Shown here: positions 26,322 through 38,007 of the stretch, piece after piece
How the letters are laid out: the number at the start of each line of letters is the position of its first letter
Position numbering within the stretch: the stretch's first letter is position 1
The notes under the pieces: generated by a model
Database searches by the model: none
What the model was told of the DNA's origin: nothing
Seen by the model: only the letters and a program-made list of their open reading frames with translations
Position numbers and translations under genes: made by a program
From: Planctomycetota bacterium
GTDB taxonomy: Bacteria > Planctomycetota > Planctomycetia > Pirellulales > PALSA-1355
Direction: 5' to 3'
Length of the DNA: 64,000 nucleotides
Assembly (NCBI GenBank): GCA_003389325.1
Contig: QQVE01000048.1
Span: forward strand, 186,001-250,000

Positions 26322-27368
26322 TTGGGACGCGAAAAGGTTGTCATTATCGGAAGCGGACCGGCCGGCTGGTCGGCGGCCATTTACGCCGCCCGGGCCGAGC
26401 TATCGCCCCTGGTATTCGAAGGCGCGATTACCGAAGAGAACCGCGTGGCCGGCACGTTACCGTTGGGACAGTTGAATCTGACCACGGAAGTGGAGAACTA
26501 TGCCGGCTTTCCGGCTGGTGACTTGACGGGCTATCTCGACAGCGCGATCGACCCCGACGTCCGTCAGATCATGGCTCCGCATTCCAAGCACGGCATCAGC
26601 GGCCCCGAGCTGATGGAGTTGATGCGGCAGCAGGCCAAGAACTTCGGCACGCGCGTCGTAACCGACGACATCGTCGAAGTGGATTTTAAGCAGCATCCGT
26701 TCCGCCTGACCGCTTCCAGCGGCGAAGTGACTGAAACCGAAACGGTCATCGTGGCCACCGGCGCCCGGGCCAATTACCTGGGGCTTCCCTCCGAAGAAGC
26801 TTACAAGAATCGCGGCGTGAGCGCCTGTGCGGTGTGCGACGGAGCGCTGCCGCGGTTTCGCAACAAGCCGCTGGTCGTCGTCGGCGGCGGCGACTCGGCC
26901 GTCGAGGAATCGACCTACCTGACGAAATTCGCCAGCAAGGTCTACCTGGTTCATCGCCGCGATCAACTGCGGGCTTCGAAAATCATGGCCGAGCGTGCCC
27001 AGTCGAACGACAAGATCGACATTGTCTGGAACCACGTGCTCTCGGAAGTGACTGGCACGGATAACGACGGCGTTACGGGAGTGGTGCTCAAGAGCACGGT
27101 CAATGACGAACCGAAGGAGGTCGAAGCCACCGGCGTGTTCCTGGCCATCGGGCACACGCCCAACACGGCGTTCTTGAAGGGGCAACTGGAGCTGACCGAC
27201 AAGCAATACATCGTGCTCACCACGCCTTTCCGGACGAATACCAGCGTGCCGGGCGTGTTCGCCGCCGGCGACGTGGCCGACGATTACTATCGCCAGGCCA
27301 TCACTTCAGCCGGGGCCGGCTGCATGGCAGCTCTCGATGCCGAGCGTTGGATCGCGGCCCACGAGTAG
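26322..27368 (+). CDS. trxB: thioredoxin-disulfide reductase
   Basis: A TTG at 26322, seven bases after AAGGA, is the likely start because the FAD-binding strand [29 protein letters not shown] begins five residues later. The product has 348 residues. The redox-active motif CAVC in [15 protein letters not shown] corresponds to CATC of E. coli TrxB. The NADPH-binding motif is [16 protein letters not shown]. The C-terminal FAD motif is [38 protein letters not shown]. The enzyme reduces thioredoxin with NADPH. Upstream in-frame ATG codons would add 42 residues of unlike composition. Confidence 0.94.
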   Translation: MGREKVVIIGSGPAGWSAAIYAARAELSPLVFEGAITEENRVAGTLPLGQLNLTTEVENYAGFPAGDLTGYLDSAIDPDVRQIMAPHSKHGISGPELMELMRQQAKNFGTRVVTDDIVEVDFKQHPFRLTASSGEVTETETVIVATGARANYLGLPSEEAYKNRGVSACAVCDGALPRFRNKPLVVVGGGDSAVEESTYLTKFASKVYLVHRRDQLRASKIMAERAQSNDKIDIVWNHVLSEVTGTDNDGVTGVVLKSTVNDEPKEVEATGVFLAIGHTPNTAFLKGQLELTDKQYIVLTTPFRTNTSVPGVFAAGDVADDYYRQAITSAGAGCMAALDAERWIAAHE

Positions 27369-27440
27369 TCGGCCGCCCAGCGCGTTGCTGCCGCGGCGAT
27401 GGAGTACGCCAAGTTCGCGATGGGAGGGAACATCATCGCC

Positions 27441-28832
27441 ATGCAAACCATGACCGTGGCGCGTGCCCGGCAGTCTGCATCGGCCGGACAATCGGCGCGA
27501 CTGCAGGGCTGGATTCGCACGCGGCGCGACTCCAAGGGCGGGTTCAGCTTTCTGGAACTCAACGACGGCACGTCCCTGGACAATGTGCAGATCATCGCCG
27601 ACGCGCAGTTGCCCAACTACGAATCGGAGATCAAGCACCTCACCGCCGGCTGCAGCGTCACCGTCGAGGGCGACGTCAAGGAGTCGCCGGCCAAGGGCCA
27701 GGAGACCGAGGTGCAGGCCTCGAGCATCGTGGTCCACGGCTGGGCCGACCCGGAGACGTATCCGCTCCAGAAGAAGCGGCACTCGTTCGAGTTTCTCCGC
27801 ACGCTGGCACACCTGCGGCCGCGCACCAACACCTTCGGCGCCGTCGCTCGCGTGCGCAACGCCGTGTGCCGCTCGATCCACCAGTTCTTCCAGGAGGAAG
27901 GATTCCTTTATATTCATCCGCCGATCATCACCGCCAGCGACTGCGAAGGCGCCGGCGAGATGTTCAAAGTCACGACCCTCGATTTGGCTCGCGTGCCCAA
28001 GACGGGCTCGGCCGTCGACTTTACGCAGGACTTCTTCGATCGGCCTTCCTACCTGACGGTGAGCGGCCAACTCGAGGCCGAGATCTTTGCCTGCGCGTTG
28101 GGCAAAGTTTACACGTTCGGGCCGACCTTCCGCGCCGAGAATTCGAACACCTCGCGTCACCTGGCCGAGTTTTGGATGGTCGAGCCGGAGATGGCGTTCT
28201 TCGAGCTGAACGACAACATGGATCTGGCAGAACGATTCTTGAAGCGGATCTTCAGCGACGTGCTTTCCGCGTGCAGCGACGACATGCAGTTTTTCGACAA
28301 GCGCATCGAGAAGGGCGTCGTCGCCACGCTCGAAGGCGTCGCGAACAGCCAATTCGAGCGGCTGCCCTACACCGAAGCCGTCGATATCCTGAAGGGCTCG
28401 GGAGCCTCGTTCGAATATCCCGTCGAGTGGGGGCACGACCTGCAAGCCGAGCATGAACGCTATCTGACCGAGCAGCACTTCAAGAAGCCGGTTATCCTGT
28501 TCGACTACCCGCGCTCGATCAAGCCGTTCTACATGCGCGTTAACGACGACGGGCGCACCGTGCGGGCCATGGATATCCTGGTGCCCAAGGTGGGCGAGAT
28601 CGTCGGAGGCAGTCAGCGAGAGGAGCGGCTCGACGTGTTGAGCGAGCGGATGGCCGAGCAGCAGCTTGATCCGGATGCCTACTGGTGGTATCTCGATCTG
28701 CGCCGCTACGGCACGGTGCCCCATTCAGGATTCGGACTGGGGCTCGAACGCGTCGTGCAGTTTGCCACCGGCATGGCCAACATTCGCGACGTGATTCCCT
28801 TTCCGCGCGTCCCGGGTAATGCTGACTTCTAG
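27441..28832 (+). CDS. asnS: asparaginyl-tRNA synthetase
   Basis: From the ATG at 27441 the product has 463 residues. It has an N-terminal OB-fold anticodon-binding domain ([33 protein letters not shown], about 18-110). The class II catalytic core has motif 2 [21 protein letters not shown] and motif 3 [16 protein letters not shown] close to the C-terminus, with a long [17 protein letters not shown] insert near 165. Features match AsnRS rather than AspRS or LysRS. The protein ends [16 protein letters not shown], a typical AsnRS end. It charges tRNA-Asn. Starts at 27399 or 27420 are possible but add little. Confidence 0.94.
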   Translation: MQTMTVARARQSASAGQSARLQGWIRTRRDSKGGFSFLELNDGTSLDNVQIIADAQLPNYESEIKHLTAGCSVTVEGDVKESPAKGQETEVQASSIVVHGWADPETYPLQKKRHSFEFLRTLAHLRPRTNTFGAVARVRNAVCRSIHQFFQEEGFLYIHPPIITASDCEGAGEMFKVTTLDLARVPKTGSAVDFTQDFFDRPSYLTVSGQLEAEIFACALGKVYTFGPTFRAENSNTSRHLAEFWMVEPEMAFFELNDNMDLAERFLKRIFSDVLSACSDDMQFFDKRIEKGVVATLEGVANSQFERLPYTEAVDILKGSGASFEYPVEWGHDLQAEHERYLTEQHFKKPVILFDYPRSIKPFYMRVNDDGRTVRAMDILVPKVGEIVGGSQREERLDVLSERMAEQQLDPDAYWWYLDLRRYGTVPHSGFGLGLERVVQFATGMANIRDVIPFPRVPGNADF

Positions 28833-29292
28833 CCTGCGTGTTCCATTACGCACACTGGATCGCGCGGCGCTTGCGGCTAGCGTTTGCCGACCGGCGCGAT
28901 ACTCACGAAGAACGAGGTCAACGCGACGGCCACGCCGACGTACATCAGTAAGTCGTTGAATGCAAACATACTCGGCCCTGCGGGTCACTCTCTGCTGCTA
29001 GTCTAGGTCAAGCTGGCAAACGCGTCGTCCCGGCGCCTGAATTCCGCCGGTTCGCGATCCGCCGAGGGGACGCAGAAGCCTCCTAAAGCACGATGAACGA
29101 CCCAGATTCCACCTGCCACGGCGGGGGATCGACAAAAGCTTGATTTCCCGTTCTTCCGCGAATACCTTAGACAAAGGAACAGATCGCACATCCGGTCCAA
29201 GCAGGACTCATTTTCTTCGGATGTCAGGCCCCCATCCTCATCCCACGGAACGCAAGATGGCTGGAGAACTTTGCGTCGAGGGTAGTCAGCCC
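28833..29292. other. intergenic region after asnS
   Basis: About 460 bases between asnS and the exported cyclophilin gene. Apart from the short minus-strand frame at 28877-28969, no gene is evident. In-frame codons upstream of the cyclophilin start do not read like a protein. The promoter of the cyclophilin gene should be here, but no confident boxes were found. Confidence 0.4.
28877..28969 (-). CDS. possible 30-residue small membrane protein
   Basis: An ATG at 28969 opens a 30-codon frame, ending in TAG, with the translation MFAFNDLLMYVGVAVALTSF followed by FVSIAPVGKR. It reads as a short polar N-terminus, one hydrophobic helix of about 18 residues and a basic end, a typical single-pass small membrane protein. 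The ribosome-binding site is weak (AGGG, eight bases upstream). It is antisense to nothing and sits alone between asnS and the cyclophilin gene. It could be chance. Confidence 0.35.
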   Translation of the reverse strand: MFAFNDLLMYVGVAVALTSFFVSIAPVGKR

Positions 29293-30354
29293 ATGACGCC
29301 CACCAGGATCGTCTCCCAACGTTCGATCGCCTCCGCAGCGCGCTTGCTGCTGGCGTGTTTCGTCCTCTGCGCAGGCACGGCGCGCGCCCGTGGCGGAACG
29401 CTGGTCGAGTTCGACATGGGGGCTCGCGGCACGTTTTACATCGACTTGTTCGACGATCTGATGTCCGACACGGTCGCCAACTTCCTGAACTACGTCGGCG
29501 ATAACGACTATCAGAATACACTCGTGCACCGCTCGACGAGTATCGCCGATTCGGGCATCGCGGTGATTCAGGGCGGCGGCTACAACTACAACAGCCAGAC
29601 GGGTCAATTCGTCCACATCGCCACCGACAGTCCCATCGCGCTGGACTTCAATCTGTCCAACAAACGGGGCACGATTGCGATGGCAAGGACTGCCGCGCCC
29701 AACTCCGCCACCAGCGAATGGTTCATCAACACGGTCGACAACCCGGCGCTGGACACGCCCGGAAACCAATACGCGGTGTTCGGTTGGGTCGTGGGCACGG
29801 GCATGTCGGTCGTCGATGGCATTAACACGCTGCCCAAATCGAACGTTAGCGGCTTTAGCAACGTTCCCCTGCAAAACTACGGGGGTGGGGCCGTAAACGA
29901 GAGCAACCTGGTGATCGCGAACAACATCACCGTCAGCGTGGCCGACCACCCGTCGTATCAGAATCCGTGGATGAACACCGACGTCATCAACGATGGCATC
30001 CTCAAGGCGAATGACGCGCTCGAAGTCATCAACGAACTGCTCATTAACGGTTCGCATGCCCTCGATGGTCCGTTCGCGGCCACGAGTTATCTGGACGTCA
30101 ACGGCACGAACACGGTCACGGCGGGTGACGCGATCGATGTCATCAACGCACTGCTCCAACTCGACGCTCAGCAGGCCGCGCCAATGGAGGGCCTGGTTGC
30201 GCGGGCCCCGCGCGATGATTCGGTGTTCGCGATGAACGCGGTTCCGCTTACCGTGCCGGAACCCGCCTCATTGATTACCGCGGGCATCGCACTTTGTGCA
30301 TTCCTTGGTTTTGCCGTCCGCCGCCGCCGGGTTTCGTCCGCTTCCCGCGGCTAG
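29293..30354 (+). CDS. exported cyclophilin-type peptidyl-prolyl isomerase with dockerin and PEP-CTERM
   Basis: From the ATG at 29293 the product has 353 residues. The signal peptide (LLLACFVLCAGTARA) is followed by a cyclophilin domain (about 35-215; MSDTVANFLNYVGDNDYQNTLVHRS, GTIAMARTA, NSATSEWFINTVDN, YAVFGWVVGTGMSVVD). A dockerin type I region follows (about 225-290), with two Asp/Asn calcium loops around DVINDGILKANDALEVINELL and LDVNGTNTVTAGDAIDVINALL. The end is a PEP-CTERM sorting signal: VPEPASL, a hydrophobic helix and RRRR. The family catalyses cis-trans proline isomerisation. Here the protein is probably processed by an exosortase and may attach to a cohesin-bearing partner. Confidence 0.85.
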   Translation: MTPTRIVSQRSIASAARLLLACFVLCAGTARARGGTLVEFDMGARGTFYIDLFDDLMSDTVANFLNYVGDNDYQNTLVHRSTSIADSGIAVIQGGGYNYNSQTGQFVHIATDSPIALDFNLSNKRGTIAMARTAAPNSATSEWFINTVDNPALDTPGNQYAVFGWVVGTGMSVVDGINTLPKSNVSGFSNVPLQNYGGGAVNESNLVIANNITVSVADHPSYQNPWMNTDVINDGILKANDALEVINELLINGSHALDGPFAATSYLDVNGTNTVTAGDAIDVINALLQLDAQQAAPMEGLVARAPRDDSVFAMNAVPLTVPEPASLITAGIALCAFLGFAVRRRRVSSASRG

Positions 30355-30548
30355 ACCGTAGCGCAGGCTGCAAGCGTTCTCTCCGACGGGCCGGTGCTCA
30401 CACGCCGGCGCGGCAGCGCCTCGGGGGCGAAATATCCCGTCGCTGGCAAACCGCTAAAACAGCGCGCATAATGTCGACGCGTGCCCGACCGCTTTCGCGC
30501 TGCGGCACGACCTACCTAAGCATGCAACTCTGTCAGAGGTGAATCGCG

Positions 30549-31241
30549 ATGGCGAAATTGTGGCTCGGATGTGTACTGGGGCTGGCCGGCGGGATGCTCT
30601 TGGGGGCCGCTCAACTCGCGCTGGCCGAGGATAACACGCCGCCCGCGGGATTCGACGCGCTGTTCAACGGCGAGAACCTGGACGGCTGGAAGGGCTTGGT
30701 GGCCAATCCGCCCAAGCGGGCCGAGATGTCGAGCGAAGAACTGGCCGCGGCCCAGGAAAAGGCCGACCAGCGGATGCGCGACCACTGGAAGGTCGAGGAC
30801 GGCACGCTGGTGTTCGACGGCAAGGGCGATAGCCTGTGCACGGCAAAGGACTACGGCGATTTTGAAATGTTCGTCGACTGGAAGATTCTTCCCGACGGCG
30901 ATAGCGGCATCTACCTGCGCGGCTCGCCGCAAGTGCAGATCTGGGATCCGTCCGTTCCGGCGGCCGGCGGCACGGGATCGGGCGGGTTGTATAACAACAA
31001 GAATCATCCTTCCAAGCCGCTGACCAAGGCCGACAACCCCGTGGGCGAGTGGAACACTTTCCGCATCCGCATGGTCGGCGAAAAGGTCTCGGTTTGGCTC
31101 AATGACACGCTCGTGGTCGATGACGTGGTGCTCGAGAATTACTGGGAGCGCGACAAGCCGATCTATCCGACCGGCCAGATCGAGCTGCAGAATCACGGCA
31201 ACACGCTGTATTTCAAGAACATCTACCTCAAGGAACTTTAG
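30549..31241 (+). CDS. DUF1080 (3-keto-disaccharide hydrolase-like) secreted protein
   Basis: The 230-residue product has a cleavable signal peptide (LGCVLGLAGGMLLGAAQLALA) and one DUF1080 concanavalin-like domain. The family pattern is FDALFNGENLDGWKG near 38-52, WKVEDGTLVFDGKGDSLCTAKDYGDFEMFVDWKILPDGDSGIYLRG near 78-125, and a final GQIELQNHGNTLYFKNIYLKEL. The domain is common in planctomycete secretomes, and characterised members cleave 3-keto-glycosides. The exact substrate is unknown. It follows the cyclophilin gene by about 190 bases. Confidence 0.86.
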   Translation: MAKLWLGCVLGLAGGMLLGAAQLALAEDNTPPAGFDALFNGENLDGWKGLVANPPKRAEMSSEELAAAQEKADQRMRDHWKVEDGTLVFDGKGDSLCTAKDYGDFEMFVDWKILPDGDSGIYLRGSPQVQIWDPSVPAAGGTGSGGLYNNKNHPSKPLTKADNPVGEWNTFRIRMVGEKVSVWLNDTLVVDDVVLENYWERDKPIYPTGQIELQNHGNTLYFKNIYLKEL

Positions 31242-31370
31242 GGCGATTTCGCGGCAACTTTTCACCTTGATTGCGGCCGCACGCCTAGGGAACAATAAAC
31301 GTGCATCGCGCGCCTTCGCAGGCGCGAGCGTGTACCGCCGATTGTCCCCCGTCCACCAGGGCTGCCGCTG

Positions 31371-31868
31371 ATGCGTACCGAGTACCGGATGGACGTTCGT
31401 TGTCGGCCTGCCACGTTATGGCAGTACCTCGATGAGGCCGACAAGCAAAAGCTATGGCTCACGACCCTCGTGGATTTCGAGCCGACCAGTTCCAACGCGC
31501 GCACCGTCGGCTCGACGTTCGACATGCGGGTGCGTGAGGGGCGGCGGATCTCTCACTACGAGGGCCGCATCAACGCTTACGATCCGCCCCGCCACCTGGG
31601 CGTTTCGTTCTGGGGTGGATACTTTCCGCCCGGCACGCTGATGCGCGTCGACTACCGCGTGGCCGATCTCGGCGAGCACTGTCGGCTGGAATACTACGCC
31701 GAGATCGATTTGAGCAACCTGCGCGGGCCCAGCAAGCTGGCCATTCCGCTGGCCCGGGTGTTCGCCTTCTTTCAACTGCGCTACTTCATGCGCAATCTCA
31801 AACGGCTTGCCGAAGGCACGGCCAAACAGGAAGCAACGCGCGGACTGCAAGAGCAGCGCTCGAGCTAA
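31371..31868 (+). CDS. SRPBCC-family protein
   Basis: The 165 residues read as a START-like SRPBCC fold. [24 protein letters not shown] is the first helix-strand. [22 protein letters not shown] and [25 protein letters not shown] are typical central strands. A long C-terminal helix contains [20 protein letters not shown]. Such domains bind hydrophobic ligands or take part in polyketide or Coq10-type chemistry. The specific role cannot be told. No signal peptide. The next gene, acs, has its own promoter. Confidence 0.78.
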   Translation: MRTEYRMDVRCRPATLWQYLDEADKQKLWLTTLVDFEPTSSNARTVGSTFDMRVREGRRISHYEGRINAYDPPRHLGVSFWGGYFPPGTLMRVDYRVADLGEHCRLEYYAEIDLSNLRGPSKLAIPLARVFAFFQLRYFMRNLKRLAEGTAKQEATRGLQEQRSS

Positions 31869-31933
31869 CGCATCGGTCGATGCCGCGCGGTCGAACCTGC
31901 CAGAAGGGGCGCGTCCCGCCTGCCCCCGATTCG

Positions 31934-31963
31934 TTGACACTGCCCAAAACGGCCCGCTAAAAT
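31934..31963 (+). promoter_or_regulatory. promoter of acs
   Basis: A perfect TTGACA at 31934-31939 is followed after 18 bases by TAAAAT at 31958-31963. The start of transcription would be near 31970, about 40 bases before the acs ATG. The region lies between the SRPBCC stop at 31868 and acs. Confidence 0.72.
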
Positions 31964-32010
31964 TCTGGGCTCCCCAGGCAGAGTTCCCTTCTTCGAAAGC
32001 GAGCGTGGCG

Positions 32011-33966
<1,956 letters not shown>

Positions 33967-33990
33967 GCCGGAGCAGATTCGCGCGCAGCT

Positions 33991-34018
33991 GCCATGCTCA
34001 CGCTTCGGTGAGCATGGC
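33991..34018. terminator. hairpin between convergent acs and cysK
   Basis: GCCATGCTCAC, a 6-base loop GCTTCG, and GTGAGCATGGC form a perfect 11-bp stem, 25 bases after the acs stop. It lies between two convergent genes and could act as a bidirectional terminator or 3' stabiliser. There is no T-run on either side, so intrinsic termination is uncertain. Confidence 0.55.
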
Positions 34019-34085
34019 TGACACGTCGCATCGAGGCCTTGTTCGAGCGCAGGATTGCACTCGTGTTACCCGGTGCAGCCAACGC

Positions 34086-35048
34086 TCATTCTGGAAACAG
34101 CTTGGTCGACAGGTAACGCTCGCCCAGGTCGGGCAGCACGACGACGATCAGCTTGCCGGCGTTCTCAGGCTTTTTGGCCAGTTGCAGGGCCGCCCAGGCC
34201 GCGGCGCCGCAGCTAATGCCGCACATGAAGCCTTCCATTTCGGCCATTTTCCGCGAGGTCTCCATCGCGTCCTCGTCGCCCACGGTGACCACTTCGTCGA
34301 TGATGTCGACGTTGAGCACCGGCGGAATGAAGCCGGCACCGATGCCCTGAATCATGTGCTTGCCGGGCTTCAGGTCCTGGCCGGCCTTGGTTTGCGAGAT
34401 TACCGGGCTGTTGGCCGGTTCGACGGCCACGATCTTCACGTCCGGCTTGCGCTGCTTGAGCACTTCGCCCACGCCGGTAATCGTGCCCCCGGTGCCGACG
34501 CCGGAGACAAAGATGTCGATCTTGCCGTCCGTGTCGCGCCAGATCTCCTCGGCCGTAGTCTTGCGATGAATCTCGGGGTTCGCCGGGTTCTTGAACTGCT
34601 GCGGCATGAACCAGTTCTTGTTTTCGCCGAGCAGTTCCTCGGCCTTCCGCATCGCCCCGGGCATACCGTCGGCCGCGGGCGTGAGAATCACCTCGGCCCC
34701 AAACGCCTTGAGCAACCGCCGGCGCTCGAGGCTCATGCTCTCGGGCATCGTCACCTTGAGCTTGTAGCCGCGTGCGGCGCACACGTAGGCCAGGGCGATG
34801 CCCGTGTTGCCGCTGGTGGGTTCGATAATCACGGTGTCGGGCTTGATCTTGCCGTCGCGTTCCGCCGCGTCGATCATCGCCCGGCCGATGCGGTCCTTGA
34901 CGCTCCACAGGGGATTGAAGTTCTCGAGCTTGCCGACTACGGTCGCGGCGCACCCCTGGGTGATCCGGCGCAGCCGCACCAGGGGCGTGTTTCCAATGCA
35001 CCGCGTGATGTCGTCGCTGATTCCCTGGGTCTCGGCAGTCGTGGCCAT
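34086..35048 (-). CDS. cysK: cysteine synthase A (O-acetylserine sulfhydrylase)
   Basis: The 320-residue product has the CysK pattern. It starts [15 protein letters not shown] near 18-32. The PLP lysine is in [13 protein letters not shown] near 50. The substrate loop is [19 protein letters not shown]. The PLP phosphate loop is [16 protein letters not shown] near 180-195. The C-terminal block [16 protein letters not shown] is followed by [16 protein letters not shown]. It makes cysteine from O-acetylserine and sulfide. It is convergent with acs and stands alone. An alternative is cystathionine beta-synthase, but no CBS domains are present and the length fits CysK. Confidence 0.93.
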   Translation of the reverse strand: MATTAETQGISDDITRCIGNTPLVRLRRITQGCAATVVGKLENFNPLWSVKDRIGRAMIDAAERDGKIKPDTVIIEPTSGNTGIALAYVCAARGYKLKVTMPESMSLERRRLLKAFGAEVILTPAADGMPGAMRKAEELLGENKNWFMPQQFKNPANPEIHRKTTAEEIWRDTDGKIDIFVSGVGTGGTITGVGEVLKQRKPDVKIVAVEPANSPVISQTKAGQDLKPGKHMIQGIGAGFIPPVLNVDIIDEVVTVGDEDAMETSRKMAEMEGFMCGISCGAAAWAALQLAKKPENAGKLIVVVLPDLGERYLSTKLFPE

Positions 35049-35268
35049 GGCTTTTCCTCGTGGATTTCGTCGAACTGGCCGAGATCACGGCCGGAGCGGG
35101 TGAACGGTCGGCCCGGATTATATCGCTTGTGGAAAAAACGGGTCAACGGTGCCGGTCCTGCGTCGCGCGGCTAGCCGGCGGTGCCGTAGTTTCCGGGGAA
35201 TTCCGAAAAGCCGCTTCCGGGCCGCCGCTCCTGGGCGCAAACCGTGGCTGTCACCGCCGTTCCAATCG

Positions 35269-35297
35269 TAGACATCCCCCAGAATCGGGTTTAAACT
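35269..35297 (+). promoter_or_regulatory. promoter of the DPF-repeat membrane protein gene
   Basis: TAGACA at 35269-35274, a 17-base spacer and TAAACT at 35292-35297 fit a sigma-70-type promoter 40 bases before the start codon at 35337. Just downstream, TCACG-CATC-CGTGA (35307-35320) is a small perfect hairpin at the predicted 5' end of the mRNA. Confidence 0.5.
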
Positions 35298-35336
35298 TGA
35301 CTTGATTCACGCATCCGTGAGGGAACGGGAGAGAAC

Positions 35337-37982
35337 ATGTCGACGACTTCGTGTCCCCGCTGCTCCGGCCAGGTAACGTTGCCCGTTGGTGCCGGTAACA
35401 ATGCTCAGGTGCGCTGCCCCCTGTGCGGCGAGCGCTACTCGCTGGCCGATGCTCTTGTGAACATGCCGCCCCTGTTGGAAGTCGTCGAGGCAGGCGACAG
35501 CGACAACTGGGGTGATGAACCAGCCGACGTGCAGGCCGCGATGCCGGTCACGCCCTCGCCGGTCGACGACATTACCGATCCCGACGGAGGCACGCTCGAG
35601 TTCGCGGCGCCCGAGGCCCCCGACGATCTGACGGGCACCGAGCAGGATCGCGATACCGAAGTAGAGGATCTCGCCCCGCTTGCGGCGATGCCAGGCGAGG
35701 AGTCCGCCGACGAATCGGAAGCCGCCGATTTGGATTTCGGTGAGCCCGTCGAGGCGCTTCCCGCCGACGCGGAAGGCTCGGCCGAGGACGACGAAATGGG
35801 CCTCGACTTCGGTGAACCGGCCGCGGAAGAGGCCTCGGAAGCCGAGACGCTCGCCTTCACCGATCCCCAGGACGCCGAGGAGGAGATCTCGTTCGACGCT
35901 GACGATCCGCTGGCGGCCGGCGCGTCCGAAGCACCGACGATCGAGTTCGGCGAAGCCGACGCCGCCGCCGACGATGACGACGTCCAATTCAACTTCGACG
36001 ACGATACCTCGGGCGGCAACGCCGAGACCATCGAGTTCGGCGCCACCGACGAAGATGCGCCGCAGGATCTGTCGTTCGACCTGGAAAGCGCGTCCGATCC
36101 GCCCAGCGACGAGGGCGGACTGCGCGAGTTCGAAGATTTGCACGTCGACGCCTCGGGCGAGGCCGAAGACATCCCGATGGAACCCGTCATGGCACCGGTC
36201 GCCGCAGTGGAAGACGCCGGCGAGGAAGACGACGGCAAGAAAAAGAAAAAGGGCCGCAAGAAAAAAGAGAAGAAGCCCAAGGCCGCCGGCGGCAAGCGCT
36301 CGCTGGTCGGCACCTTGGTCGCCGTCGGCCTGCCGTCGATCATTGCGGTTGTGCTTGTGCTCTACGGAGCTGCGTGGATTTCGCCAGACTATGATTTTGG
36401 CCTGACGGCGTTCTTGCCGGAATTCATGCGGCCGAACCACGGCAGTTCGCAGCAGTATGTTGCCGGCCGACCGACGACGCCGCCGCCCAGCCTCGGCACG
36501 ATGCCCGAGAGCGATCCCCAAACCGACCCCACCCAGCCTGACCCGGGGCAGCCCGACCCGAACCAACCCGATGCGTCGCAGCCCGAGAATCCCGACGCCG
36601 GAATGACCGAGCCGGATCCCTCGGCCGAAGCTCCGGTCGATGAAGCGTCGCCCACCGAGCCGTCTGGCGATGCCGCCCCGACGGACTCCCCTGCCGACAC
36701 GGAGCCGGCTGCCGACGCGCCTGCCGACGATCCGTTCGCGGCTACGCCAGCGCCGGCCGAAGAGATGCCATCTGGTGCGCCGCCTGAGCCCGCGGGCGCG
36801 GATCCGTTTGCGGATCAGCCCGAGGAGATGGCTGCCGACGCGCCCGCCGGCGACGATCCCTTCGCGTCGCCTGCCGAACCGTCGGACGATCCGTTTGCAT
36901 CGCCTGCTCCGGCCGAAGAATCGGTGGCAGACGCTCCTGCGTCGGACGATCCTTTCGCCGCACCAGCCGAGGAGATGCCGGCCGGCGACGACCCATTTGC
37001 GAGTCCCGAAACGCCTGCCGAGGCGCCTGCTGCTGATGCTACCGCGGCCGACGATCCGTTTGGCAGCCCGGAGGTGCCAGCCGAGTCCCCCGCCGGAGAC
37101 GATCCTTTCGGCACGCCGGCGCCTGAAGAGGCCCCGCCGGCAGACGACCCGTTTGCGACGCCGGCAGCGCCCGCCGAAACACCTGCTGCCGACGACCCCT
37201 TCGGCACTCCGGCGGTGGAAGAGGCTCCGCCGGCTGAAGATCCGTTCGGTGCGCCGGCCGAAGAGGCGATGCCCGCAGACGATCCGTTTGCAACACCGGC
37301 CCCCGCCGAAGAACCAGCGGCAGCCCCGGCAGCGGACGATCCGTTTGCCCCGGTCGAGCCGTTGCCCGCGCCGGAAGAACCTGCCGAAGAACCGGTGGGC
37401 CCGCGCGCGGTGGCCCAGTTGTCGCCGGCCGAGGTGATGGGAGCGGTGCAGGCCACGATGACCGCGAACCAGCAGTTGGCCGCTGCTGAACAGTCGGGCG
37501 ACGAGGCTGCCCTGCGTAAGGCCAAGACTAACTTCTATGTTTCTTTGTTCGGCATGGCCGATGCCGTGACCCAGGCCAAGCTGGGCGAGGGTGGCGCCGC
37601 GATGGGCCCGCAACTCGAGATGCTCGGGCCGGCCATCAAGCAACAGTTGGCGGCCGATCCCCAGAAGCTCGAATCGCTCAAGGTCTTCGGCGGCCGCTGG
37701 TTCGCGTATCCCAAAAAGCCCAACAACGGGGCCGCGCTTGTGGGCACCGTGCAGGAATCGCAGGAGGTCGGCAAGCTCTTCCAGACGAAGCTGAAGCTGG
37801 GCGACGCCCCCGACGCGCTAGTCGTCACGGTCGTCAGCGACGAGGATCCCAAGCTGGCTCCCGGCGACGACGTCCTGGCCCTGGGCAGCATCATCGAGAA
37901 GCCGGCCGAAGAAGTCGCAGGTTACCAGGGATCGGATCCGGCCGTGGTGTGGAGCGGCCTGACCATGAAACTCTCGCACTAG
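35337..37982 (+). CDS. large acidic membrane protein with zinc ribbon and 13 DPF repeats
   Basis: The 881-residue product has five parts. An N-terminal zinc ribbon contains C6, C9, C27 and C30 (SCPRCSGQV and VRCPLCGE). A long very acidic region (about 50-300) is rich in DFGEP and EFGE motifs. A lysine-rich stretch (KKKKKGRKKKEKK) is followed by a single membrane helix at about 322-348. A Pro/Ala/Asp/Glu low-complexity segment carries 13 copies of a DPF motif (about 464-670). A folded C-terminal domain covers about 690-881, with an LKLGDAPDALVVTVVSDEDPKLAPGDDVLALGSIIEKP segment. I do not recognise the whole protein. The zinc ribbon would be cytoplasmic if the basic stretch is on the inside. 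Confidence 0.8.
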   Translation: MSTTSCPRCSGQVTLPVGAGNNAQVRCPLCGERYSLADALVNMPPLLEVVEAGDSDNWGDEPADVQAAMPVTPSPVDDITDPDGGTLEFAAPEAPDDLTGTEQDRDTEVEDLAPLAAMPGEESADESEAADLDFGEPVEALPADAEGSAEDDEMGLDFGEPAAEEASEAETLAFTDPQDAEEEISFDADDPLAAGASEAPTIEFGEADAAADDDDVQFNFDDDTSGGNAETIEFGATDEDAPQDLSFDLESASDPPSDEGGLREFEDLHVDASGEAEDIPMEPVMAPVAAVEDAGEEDDGKKKKKGRKKKEKKPKAAGGKRSLVGTLVAVGLPSIIAVVLVLYGAAWISPDYDFGLTAFLPEFMRPNHGSSQQYVAGRPTTPPPSLGTMPESDPQTDPTQPDPGQPDPNQPDASQPENPDAGMTEPDPSAEAPVDEASPTEPSGDAAPTDSPADTEPAADAPADDPFAATPAPAEEMPSGAPPEPAGADPFADQPEEMAADAPAGDDPFASPAEPSDDPFASPAPAEESVADAPASDDPFAAPAEEMPAGDDPFASPETPAEAPAADATAADDPFGSPEVPAESPAGDDPFGTPAPEEAPPADDPFATPAAPAETPAADDPFGTPAVEEAPPAEDPFGAPAEEAMPADDPFATPAPAEEPAAAPAADDPFAPVEPLPAPEEPAEEPVGPRAVAQLSPAEVMGAVQATMTANQQLAAAEQSGDEAALRKAKTNFYVSLFGMADAVTQAKLGEGGAAMGPQLEMLGPAIKQQLAADPQKLESLKVFGGRWFAYPKKPNNGAALVGTVQESQEVGKLFQTKLKLGDAPDALVVTVVSDEDPKLAPGDDVLALGSIIEKPAEEVAGYQGSDPAVVWSGLTMKLSH
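36727..37346 (+). repeat. 13 DPF-motif repeats in a Pro/Ala/Asp/Glu-rich segment
   Basis: Within the coding sequence, DPF preceded by Asp, Glu or Ala and followed by Ala or Gly occurs 13 times in about 207 residues, at irregular spacing of about 8 to 25 residues. The units differ in codons and flanks, so this is a short linear motif array rather than a recent DNA tandem duplication. Confidence 0.85.
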
Positions 37983-38007
37983 GCCACGCTCGGTAGCCGC
38001 CAGGGGC

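Noticed and set aside
35307..37643. A 778-codon minus-strand frame with Arg/Gly-rich repeats opposite the DPF-repeat gene
   Set aside because: It is the reverse of an Asp/Glu/Ala/Pro-rich repetitive segment and so reads as Arg/Gly/Ser repeats; it has no ribosome-binding site, signal or domain, whereas the plus strand has a zinc ribbon, membrane helix and folded C-terminus.
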